DNA of 40,975 bases from UBA6544 sp049601975 (GTDB lineage: Bacteria; Pseudomonadota; Alphaproteobacteria; UBA8366). The notes beneath the pieces are model-generated. The model made no database searches. It had not been told where the DNA came from and saw only the letters and a list, made by a program, of their open reading frames with translations. How positions within the stretch are numbered: the stretch's first letter is position 1; each line of letters starts with the position of its first letter. Shown in pieces: positions 34,899 through 40,975 of the stretch. The stretch covers positions 1 through 40,975 of the forward strand of contig JBMYRC010000025.1 of NCBI GenBank assembly GCA_049601975.1, written 5' to 3'. The position numbers and the translations under genes are program-made.

Positions 34899-37220
34899 AT
34901 GACGCTCCACACAAATAGCGAACCAGCGACAGACCCCGTCTGCGGGATGACCGTCGATCCGGCACAAACGCCTCCGCCGGAGAGCCGAAATCACGAAGGT
35001 GAACGTTATTATTTCTGCTGCACCGGATGCGCCGAAAAGTTCATCGCCGATCCAAGCAAATTTCTGAATGAAGGGCCGATGGCGCCCACTACCCGGAGCG
35101 TACAACACACCACCGGTTATATCTGTCCGATGGATCCGGAAGTCTGGAGCGAAGGCCCCGATGCCTGTCCGATCTGCGGCATGGCGTTGGAGCCCGCAAA
35201 CCCGTTGGAAGTCAGCGACGAAAACCCGGAGTTCGACGACATGCGACAACGCTTCTGGGTCGCCGCTATCTTCACCGCACCGGTCTTTGCCATTGCGATG
35301 TCCGAACATGTCCCCGGTCTCGGCGCCATCATGAGCGCAGAATGGAGCGGTTGGCTGCAATTCGTCTTATCGACACCAGTCGTCCTCTGGGCCGGACTCC
35401 CCTTTTTCGAACGCGGCTGGCGATCGATCTCGCCCTGGCACCCGAACATGTTCACACTGATCGCACTTGGCACCGGTGCCGCCTATCTCTTCAGTCTCCT
35501 TGCTCTCCTCGCCCCAGGCATGTTTCCCACTGGATTTCAGGGTGAAGACGGCGCCCTCGATCTCTACTTCGAGGCAGCAGCTGTCATCATCACTCTGGTT
35601 CTACTGGGTCAGATCCTGGAACTGGGAGCGCGCGGCCGCACAGGCGAAGCGTTGCGTCTCCTGCTTGATCTCGCACCAAAAACAGCACGGCGCATTGTCG
35701 AGGGAAAACCAGACGAAGATATCCCTCTCGAAAACATCTATACGGGTGACATATTGCGCGTGCTTCCCGGTGAGAGCATTCCGACGGACGGTGTGATATC
35801 CACAGGTGCCAGCGCCGTCGACGAATCCATGGTCACAGGAGAGCCCATCCCGGTTGAAAAGACACCGGGAGACCTTGTCGTCGGTGGCACTCTCAATGGC
35901 CTCGGTACATTCACCATGCGCGCGGATGCTGTCGGCGGTGACACGGTACTCGCTCGTATCGCGACAATGGTCTCCGAAGCACAGAGAAGCCGCGCCCCAA
36001 TCCAGCGGGTCGCCGATAAGGTCGCGGGTTTCTTCGTTCCGGCCGTCGCATTGTCGGCATTAGCGGCTTTTCTAGCTTGGAGCATCTGGGGCCCATCCCC
36101 TGCCCTCGCGCACGGCTTGATCGCAGCGGTCTCAGTCCTGATCATTGCCTGCCCCTGCGCATTGGGATTGGCGACGCCGATGTCGATCATGGTCGGCATG
36201 GGTCGCGGTGCTAAAGCCGGTGTATTAATTCGCGATGCGGAGGTCCTCGAACGTCTAGGAGAGGCGGATACGATTGTCCTCGATAAAACCGGCACCGTGA
36301 CTGAGGGCAAACCTAGCGTCACTGATATTCTCCCGCAAAACGGTATTTCGGAAAAGGAGTTATTGGAATTGGCTGTCTCACTCGAAGCGACCAGCGAACA
36401 TCCTCTCGCCAACGCTATTCTCGACGATGCAGCCAAACGCGGGATCACACCCATCGCTCTCGAAGAATTTAAATCCGTCACTGGACTCGGTGTCCAGGGT
36501 CGTAAAGATTCGGAAACCTATATACTGGGCAACGCAGAATTCATGCGACGTGAAGGGATCGAGACGACCGACGTCGAAGAACAGAGCGCGAAACTTCGCA
36601 GCGCTGGTGCCACGGTTGTCTACTGCGCGATCAACGACTCGTTGATCGGTATCCTTTCGATTACCGACCCGGTTAAAGAGAACGCTGATACAACGCTACA
36701 GGCGTTAAAGGCCTTCGGAATGCACACCGTGCTCCTTACCGGAGACGCGCGGGCAACGGCAGAAGCGGTCGCCTCGAGCCTTGCCATCGACATGATTGAG
36801 GCTGACGCGTCGCCCGAAGATAAGCTCGCCACCATCAAACGTCTGCGACAGGAAGGGCGAGTTGTCGCCATGGTCGGTGACGGTATTAACGACGCACCGG
36901 CTCTCGCGGAAGCGGATATCGGCATCGCAATGGGAACCGGCACAGATATCGCCATGGAGAGCGCTGACGTCACCCTGGTTGGCGGCAACTTAGAAGCCCT
37001 TCTGCGCGCCCGCCGTCTTAGCGTAATGACAATGCGGAATATACGGCAGAACCTATTTCTCGCATTCGTCTATAACGCAGTTGGCGTCCCGATCGCCGCT
37101 GGCGTTCTCTACCCCTTCTTCGGTCTGCTATTGAGCCCGATGATTGCCGCCGCCGCGATGAGCTTGAGTTCGGTTTCCGTCATTACCAATGCGCTCCGTT
37201 TGCGTAGCGCAAAAATATAG
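34899..37220 (+). CDS. copA: Copper-translocating P-type ATPase
   Basis: A 773-aa P1B-ATPase exporting Cu(I) across the inner membrane. The N-terminus carries a YHS-type metal domain (DPVCGM at 12-17, FCCTGC at 39-44) and a second heavy-metal domain (CPMDP, CPICGM at 76-94), in place of the common MxCxxC domain. The membrane part has CPC (C418-P-C420); the phosphorylation site is DKTGT (D462), followed by TGD and MVGDGINDAPAL. The start is set by the CueR-type promoter just upstream, which rules out the ATG at 34860. AGGAGAGCG leads into cueR nine bases after the stop. The gene is complete. Confidence 0.95.
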   Translation: MTLHTNSEPATDPVCGMTVDPAQTPPPESRNHEGERYYFCCTGCAEKFIADPSKFLNEGPMAPTTRSVQHTTGYICPMDPEVWSEGPDACPICGMALEPANPLEVSDENPEFDDMRQRFWVAAIFTAPVFAIAMSEHVPGLGAIMSAEWSGWLQFVLSTPVVLWAGLPFFERGWRSISPWHPNMFTLIALGTGAAYLFSLLALLAPGMFPTGFQGEDGALDLYFEAAAVIITLVLLGQILELGARGRTGEALRLLLDLAPKTARRIVEGKPDEDIPLENIYTGDILRVLPGESIPTDGVISTGASAVDESMVTGEPIPVEKTPGDLVVGGTLNGLGTFTMRADAVGGDTVLARIATMVSEAQRSRAPIQRVADKVAGFFVPAVALSALAAFLAWSIWGPSPALAHGLIAAVSVLIIACPCALGLATPMSIMVGMGRGAKAGVLIRDAEVLERLGEADTIVLDKTGTVTEGKPSVTDILPQNGISEKELLELAVSLEATSEHPLANAILDDAAKRGITPIALEEFKSVTGLGVQGRKDSETYILGNAEFMRREGIETTDVEEQSAKLRSAGATVVYCAINDSLIGILSITDPVKENADTTLQALKAFGMHTVLLTGDARATAEAVASSLAIDMIEADASPEDKLATIKRLRQEGRVVAMVGDGINDAPALAEADIGIAMGTGTDIAMESADVTLVGGNLEALLRARRLSVMTMRNIRQNLFLAFVYNAVGVPIAAGVLYPFFGLLLSPMIAAAAMSLSSVSVITNALRLRSAKI

Positions 37221-37229
37221 GAGAGCGCC

Positions 37230-37643
37230 ATGAATGTAGGAAAGGCTGCTGAACTTTCGGGCCTCCCGGTCCGAACCATGCATTACTACGAAGAAATCGA
37301 GCTGGTGGTGCCGGAGCGTCGCGGTAACGGCTACCGAGATTACAGCGATGCCGACGTGCACAAACTATGTTTCTTGCATCGCGCACGGGGCCTTGGCTTT
37401 AGTGTCGAGGAATGTCGAGCACTCCTCACCCTTTATGAAGACCGCAATCGCGCCAGTGCCGACGTAAAATCAATCGCCAGAACGCATCTCGAACGGATCG
37501 AATTAAAGATCGAGGAACTTCAATCCATGCGTAAGACGCTCGGGCATTTAATCCATTGTTGCGACGGGGACGATAGACCGGATTGCCCGATCCTCGATGA
37601 CCTTGCGGGCCTTCCCGCTCACCAAAATGAGAATGCCGCATGA
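37230..37643 (+). CDS. cueR: MerR-family copper regulator, CueR-like
   Basis: A 137-aa regulator with an N-terminal helix-turn-helix (MNVGKAAELSGLPVRTMHYY), a dimerisation coiled coil, and a C-terminal metal loop with C111 and C119 (CCDGDDRPDC), the two-Cys Cu(I) site of CueR at the expected eight-residue interval. The residue normally Arg in the RYYE motif is His18 here, an odd change at a DNA contact position. AGGAGAG seven bases before the ATG is a strong ribosome site. It lies between copA and a cytochrome c gene, and the operator upstream of copA is its expected target. Confidence 0.92.
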   Translation: MNVGKAAELSGLPVRTMHYYEEIELVVPERRGNGYRDYSDADVHKLCFLHRARGLGFSVEECRALLTLYEDRNRASADVKSIARTHLERIELKIEELQSMRKTLGHLIHCCDGDDRPDCPILDDLAGLPAHQNENAA

Positions 37644-38083
37644 ACTCTAATCTAAGATTTACGATCGCCACACTTTGGAGCATTCTCGTGGTACCCGCCG
37701 CCATGGCCGTAGAGTTAAAACCGGATGACAAAGCGGTCGTCACTCAGGGAAAATCTATCTATCGGAGCCAATGCGCCGTGTGCCATGGACGTTCCTTGCG
37801 CGGCCAAGCCAGGTGGCAAAAACGTCGCGCCAACGGAAAGCTACCGGCCCCGCCACACGACAAGAGCGGCCATACCTGGCATCACCCGGGGTCCGTACTC
37901 TTCAACATCACGAAGTTCGGACCGGCGCAGTTGATCGGCGGCGACTACAAAACCGACATGCCGGGGTTTAAGGATCTCCTGTCCGACAATGAAATCATCG
38001 CCGTACTCTCCTACATCAAAAGCACTTGGCCCGAAGATATTCGCCGTCGCCACGACGGTATGGAGCAACGTCACCGGCGCTAA
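37640..38083 (+). CDS. Periplasmic class I cytochrome c
   Basis: A 147-aa protein with a signal peptide (MNSNLRFTIA to AMA, cleaved near residue 23), haem motif CAVCH (C45, C48, H49) and an axial Met in TDMPGF (M107). Predicted mature size about 14 kDa. It overlaps the cueR stop by four bases (ATGA) and so is co-expressed with copper detoxification. A role in copper/cytochrome oxidase assembly or electron transfer is possible but not proven. It converges on the GST gene with only two bases between stops. Confidence 0.9.
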   Translation: MNSNLRFTIATLWSILVVPAAMAVELKPDDKAVVTQGKSIYRSQCAVCHGRSLRGQARWQKRRANGKLPAPPHDKSGHTWHHPGSVLFNITKFGPAQLIGGDYKTDMPGFKDLLSDNEIIAVLSYIKSTWPEDIRRRHDGMEQRHRR

Positions 38084-38085
38084 AT

Positions 38086-38709
38086 TTACGTCAGCTCCGC
38101 CGGTATATTGCTGTCCGCGACAGATTGAATCTGACCGATACGTTCTACCCAATCGGTTAGATTTGGCCGGTTCGCCCGCCAATCATAGCCCGCGGGCCGA
38201 TCCTTCGGGCGCCCGTGTAGAGCACAGGCCAACGTAATCTGTGCCATATTCAGCGGCCCGGACATCACATCTCCAGTGACTTCAGATTCAAAGAAATCCG
38301 CCAATCGTTCCGCCCGCGCCTTCTCATGTGCCAATATCATCGGCGACCGAATAGCCTTATCACGATAAATATACTCCCGTCCCCACAGGCTCAGCCCATC
38401 CAGCATGCTGCGGGCAACGGCCTCAATCCTGCGATGCGACAAACCCTCCAACCCTTCCGGTGGATGAAGTGTCGGCGCGTCATCGAGATGATCGAGATAC
38501 CAACAAATCAACCCTGACTCCTCAAGGATGCGACCATCGTCAAGAACGAGTGCTGGCACACGTCCCGACGGAATGAGCTCATAATAGGGGTTTTCCTCAC
38601 CGCGCGTCTTTAACACCGTGAGTGGAACCCTCTCTTCCAATCGCTTTTCCTGCCGGACGATCCGAACGATCCGGCCATAAGGACTCATTGGGGAGCTATA
38701 GAATATCAT
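38086..38709 (-). CDS. Glutathione S-transferase (paralogue A)
   Basis: A 207-aa GST with N-terminal thioredoxin-like part (SSPMSPYGRIVRIV, SGRVPALVLDDG, ESGLICWYLD) and helical C-terminal domain. It is clearly a paralogue of the next gene: both share SPYGR, RIVRQEK, TRGE-NPYY, SGRVP-L-LDDG and LNMAQITLAC. Tandem placement 15 bases apart points to local duplication. Substrate unknown. Confidence 0.88.
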   Translation of the reverse strand: MIFYSSPMSPYGRIVRIVRQEKRLEERVPLTVLKTRGEENPYYELIPSGRVPALVLDDGRILEESGLICWYLDHLDDAPTLHPPEGLEGLSHRRIEAVARSMLDGLSLWGREYIYRDKAIRSPMILAHEKARAERLADFFESEVTGDVMSGPLNMAQITLACALHGRPKDRPAGYDWRANRPNLTDWVERIGQIQSVADSNIPAELT

Positions 38710-38724
38710 CGTTTCGAGCCAATC

Positions 38725-39345
38725 CTATTTGCGCGACGGCGGTGTCGTATCAACGACAGACGGCAACGCACTGATTCTTTCGACCCAAGCAGACAGCTTC
38801 GGGCGGCCATCCTGCCAGGTGAAACCATCGGGCGAATTGTTCGCCCGCGACGCAAAAAGACATGCAAGAGTGATTTGTGCCATGTTCAATGCCCCAGTGA
38901 GAACAGGGTTTTCCATTTCATTCTCGAACATATCTACCATGCGAAGCGCCCGTCCCCGTTCATGATCGATCGTCGTCTGTGAACGGATCGCCTCCTCGCG
39001 ATAAAGGAACTCCCGTGTCCATAAACTGACGCCATCCAACATACTGCGAGCCGACGCAACGAGACGATGATGTTCTAATCCATCAAGACCAGTCGGCCCG
39101 TGCAGGGTCGGTGCGCCATCCAAATTATCAAGATACCAACAGACCAGCGTGGAATCCTCGAGACACGTTCCATCATCCAAAATCAGCGACGGTACACGCC
39201 CGGAGGGATTGATCACATAGTACGGATTATCCTCGCCACGTGTCGTGACCACCTCGAACTCGACGCGATCCTCGAGGCCTTTTTCCTGGCGCACGATGCG
39301 GGCGAGGCGACCATAGGGACTGGTCAATGTACTGCGAAGGATCAT
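38725..39345 (-). CDS. Glutathione S-transferase (paralogue B)
   Basis: A 206-aa GST with the same fold and motifs as the neighbour at 38086-38709 (SPYGRLARIVRQEKG, TRGEDNPYY, SGRVPSLILDDG, LNMAQITLAC). Transcribed first in the pair. Differences are spread along the protein, so the duplication is not recent. It is 87 bases from the divergent PPOX-class gene. Confidence 0.88.
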   Translation of the reverse strand: MILRSTLTSPYGRLARIVRQEKGLEDRVEFEVVTTRGEDNPYYVINPSGRVPSLILDDGTCLEDSTLVCWYLDNLDGAPTLHGPTGLDGLEHHRLVASARSMLDGVSLWTREFLYREEAIRSQTTIDHERGRALRMVDMFENEMENPVLTGALNMAQITLACLFASRANNSPDGFTWQDGRPKLSAWVERISALPSVVDTTPPSRK

Positions 39346-39432
39346 GAATGCTGCCTATTCGATTTCATCTGGTCGATGATGCAGATATCTTGAAACCTGG
39401 GGCGGACCAGCAGCCAATTCGAGAATACCCAG

Positions 39433-39852
39433 ATGAATGATATTGAACGTCAATTTCTCGCCAAACAATTAGTGGCGCGCCTAGCGACCGCCGATAGTGA
39501 CGGCGTCCCGCATGTGGTCCCGGTTTGTTTCACGATCTTGGAAAGCACGATCTACATCGCCATCGATCAGAAACCTAAGAGTGGAGACCCTCGCGCGCTC
39601 AAGCGAATTCAGAATATTTCGTCAAACCCCAGCGTCGCATTAATTGTCGATCATTATGAAGATGACTGGCGGCAGCTCGCTTGGGTCATGCTACGGGGGT
39701 CGGCGGAAATCTTGGAGAGCGGCGATGAACGTGAAGCCGCCCACACGTTGCTTCGGCAACGCTACAAGCAATATGAGGGGATGGATTTCTCCGGGCTACC
39801 CATGATCGCGATCCGTATTGCACGCACCAGTAGTTGGGGGCAGCTCGACTGA
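39433..39852 (+). CDS. PPOX-class flavin/F420 protein, Rv0121-like
   Basis: A 139-aa split beta-barrel protein of the pyridoxamine-phosphate-oxidase-like superfamily. ARLATADSDGVPHVVPVCF, IAIDQKPKSGDP, NPSVALIVDHYEDDW and WVMLRGSAEIL match the subgroup typified by mycobacterial Rv0121/Rv1155-like proteins, many of which bind F420. An F420-dependent reductase role would require F420 biosynthesis elsewhere in this genome; FMN is the alternative. The ATG has only a weak ribosome site. Converges with the next gene, six bases apart. Confidence 0.82.
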   Translation: MNDIERQFLAKQLVARLATADSDGVPHVVPVCFTILESTIYIAIDQKPKSGDPRALKRIQNISSNPSVALIVDHYEDDWRQLAWVMLRGSAEILESGDEREAAHTLLRQRYKQYEGMDFSGLPMIAIRIARTSSWGQLD

Positions 39853-39858
39853 CCGCCC

Positions 39859-40209
39859 TTACATTATTTTCCGTATCTCGTGCCGCCGGTTGAGCGTGTG
39901 CGGTCGAACTTCCGTCGGCCACCGGCCGATTTCGGCCTGCGCGGCCCAGGCATCGCTTCCCGGAATATCGCCACGCTCCAACTCATAAATCGCCATGTAC
40001 TTTTGCAACGGCGCGGCACTCTTCCCCGATGCCCGGCTCCCGGCACTCAATGGCGCTTCTTCCAGCTTCAATCGATAAGCCGTGATGACGCCCGGTACCT
40101 TGCAAATATTCGGCACGTGCTCCGTATCGTAGACCTCATTAAAGAGGTCTTCGTACTCGGGTTCCACATCCATGCTGACAATGAACAGATATTTGGCCGT
40201 GGATGGCAT
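39859..40209 (-). CDS. Dimeric alpha/beta-barrel protein (EthD/DUF4286-like)
   Basis: A 116-aa ferredoxin-like alpha/beta-barrel protein. It starts KYLFIVSMDVEPEYEDLFNEVYDTEHVPNICKVPGV, where the D-x-E-H-V-P and GV turn match EthD/DUF4286 small oxidoreductase-fold proteins, then YMAIYELE in the second strand. Such proteins often sit in catabolic clusters as isomerases or dehydrating enzymes. No catalytic residues can be assigned. The ATG has AGGCGAAATGCC context, a moderate site. Confidence 0.75.
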   Translation of the reverse strand: MPSTAKYLFIVSMDVEPEYEDLFNEVYDTEHVPNICKVPGVITAYRLKLEEAPLSAGSRASGKSAAPLQKYMAIYELERGDIPGSDAWAAQAEIGRWPTEVRPHTLNRRHEIRKIM

Positions 40210-40259
40210 TTCGCCTCTCCCATAATAGAAGTCTGACCTTCATTTCGTATTGCCCATAT

Positions 40260-40290
40260 CTTGAGCTTGTCGAAGGGTGAGCCCCTCAAG
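40260..40290 (+). repeat. Short inverted repeat (possible REP-like element)
   Basis: CTTGAG (40260-40265) and CTCAAG (40285-40290) form a 6-bp dyad around CTTGTCGAAGGGTGAGCCC, with an inner GGG-TGAG-CCC hairpin. The CTTGAGCTTGTCGAAGG core resembles a dispersed palindromic repeat I have seen in many proteobacterial genomes. It lies between two convergent-side minus-strand genes, upstream of the small barrel gene. Copy number cannot be judged from one copy. Confidence 0.4.
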
Positions 40291-40306
40291 ACAATGAAAC
40301 CTTATC

Positions 40307-40975
40307 TTACCCCCGCGTCTGCTCCGCAACCGCGAGGGTACGCGTCATCGCGCGAAGGACGGGTTTTTCGATCAACTTACCGTCGACGACCACCAATCCG
40401 GTTTCCGCAACCGCGAAAGCATCGACGATCTTCTGAGCATGCGCGATATCTTCCTCGCTCGGCGAAAAGACGTCGTTCAGAATCGGTATCTGTTTTGGGT
40501 GGATCGATCCCTTGCCCGAAAAACCAAGATCACGTGCCGCTTCCGCTTCGCGGCGCATACCATCGAGATCGTTGAGATCGAGATACGGCACGTCGATGAC
40601 GTCGACTTCCGCCCCAGCTGCTGCATGAACAACGCGGGATCGAGCATAAAGCAGGTTCAGCCAATCCGTGCTGGAACGTAATTCCGCGGCCATATCGACA
40701 CCGCCGAAGAACATCGCGTCCAGTCGGTCGCTCGACTGGGCAATCTCATATGCGGCTTCCAAGCCATGATTGGTCTCGATAATGGCGTGGAGGCGAATTT
40801 CAATCTCGTATTCATCGAACATTTCATCAAGAGCGCGAATCTCGTTTGGTGACTTCACTTTCGGCAGCATGATTGCTGGTGGGCGATTCGGGCCGGCAAC
40901 AATCGCTTGCAGGTCGGCCATACCTTCCGGCGTCCGGGTGCAATTGATCCGCACCATGCGCTCGACCCCATCGTC
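40307..40975 (-). CDS. CitE/HpcH-like CoA-ester lyase, 5' end cut off
   Basis: A partial gene running off the window. The visible 222 residues belong to the HpcH/HpaI-CitE fold: ERMVRIN, LPKVKSP, IIETNHGLEAAYEIA, FFGGVDMAAEL and GFSGKGSIHPKQI are family signatures including the metal Glu/Asp and the CoA loop. It would cleave or form malyl- or citramalyl-CoA-type esters. The frame stays open through base 40975 (DDGVERM), so the ATG at 40957 is internal and the true start lies outside. The acyl-CoA genes at the other end of the window point to the same kind of metabolism. Confidence 0.88.
   Translation of the reverse strand, partial: DDGVERMVRINCTRTPEGMADLQAIVAGPNRPPAIMLPKVKSPNEIRALDEMFDEYEIEIRLHAIIETNHGLEAAYEIAQSSDRLDAMFFGGVDMAAELRSSTDWLNLLYARSRVVHAAAGAEVDVIDVPYLDLNDLDGMRREAEAARDLGFSGKGSIHPKQIPILNDVFSPSEEDIAHAQKIVDAFAVAETGLVVVDGKLIEKPVLRAMTRTLAVAEQTRG

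Noticed and set aside
1..40975. CRISPR array, tRNA, rRNA, insertion sequence or prophage
   Set aside because: No regular repeat-spacer pattern, no transposase or integrase motifs and no cloverleaf-like segments were seen by reading; not searched computationally.

Overview
The window looks like a chromosomal stretch from a GC-rich alphaproteobacterium, probably a marine Rhodospirillales-type heterotroph. This is inferred from gene content: a DUF2336 remnant, type III CoA-transferases, many GSTs, an N-carbamoylase/amidase set and a BolA neighbour. I saw no tRNA, rRNA, IS element or CRISPR array.

Layout. 1-8.9 kb is catabolic: a thiolase C-terminus, an acyl-CoA synthetase, a double CoA-transferase III fusion, a Baeyer-Villiger monooxygenase, and an (R)-amine-transaminase-like enzyme overlapping manC (GDP-mannose synthesis). 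At 9.0-11.4 kb lies a stress block (tandem-Usp protein, PfkB sugar kinase, CBS-pair protein) behind a perfect FNR/FixK-type box. From 11.4 to 25.3 kb come a carboxymuconolactone-decarboxylase-like protein, a BisC-like molybdoenzyme, a broken haem-binding chemoreceptor, a class III aminotransferase, a GST, an MFS carrier, a parvulin, a possible tiny secreted peptide, an operon of amidase, carbamoylase-like and alpha/beta hydrolase genes, a broken DUF2336 gene and bolA.

The most interesting part is 25.4-34.8 kb, nine tightly packed plus-strand genes. They encode a two-subunit TPP-dependent 2-oxoacid dehydrogenase E1 without E2/E3, a ColD-like 3-dehydratase (His in place of the PLP lysine), a GDP-mannose 4,6-dehydratase relative, three SDR/epimerase proteins (two lacking the usual catalytic Tyr), an unrecognised 384-aa protein, and a fused sugar-1-phosphate nucleotidyltransferase/GmhB-type phosphatase. 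Together they suggest a route to a GDP-linked 3,6-dideoxy sugar (hexose or heptose) that may receive a two-carbon branch from a 2-oxoacid. That would resemble yersiniose, but built with an E1 alpha/beta pair.

From 34.8 kb a CueR-type promoter drives copA-cueR-cytochrome c (copper response). Two tandem GST paralogues, a PPOX-class flavin/F420 protein, a small alpha/beta-barrel protein and a CitE-like lyase cut by the window end follow. Two signalling genes (chemoreceptor and DUF2336) carry several independent disabling lesions each, which points to real decay of sensory functions in this lineage or to local assembly error.
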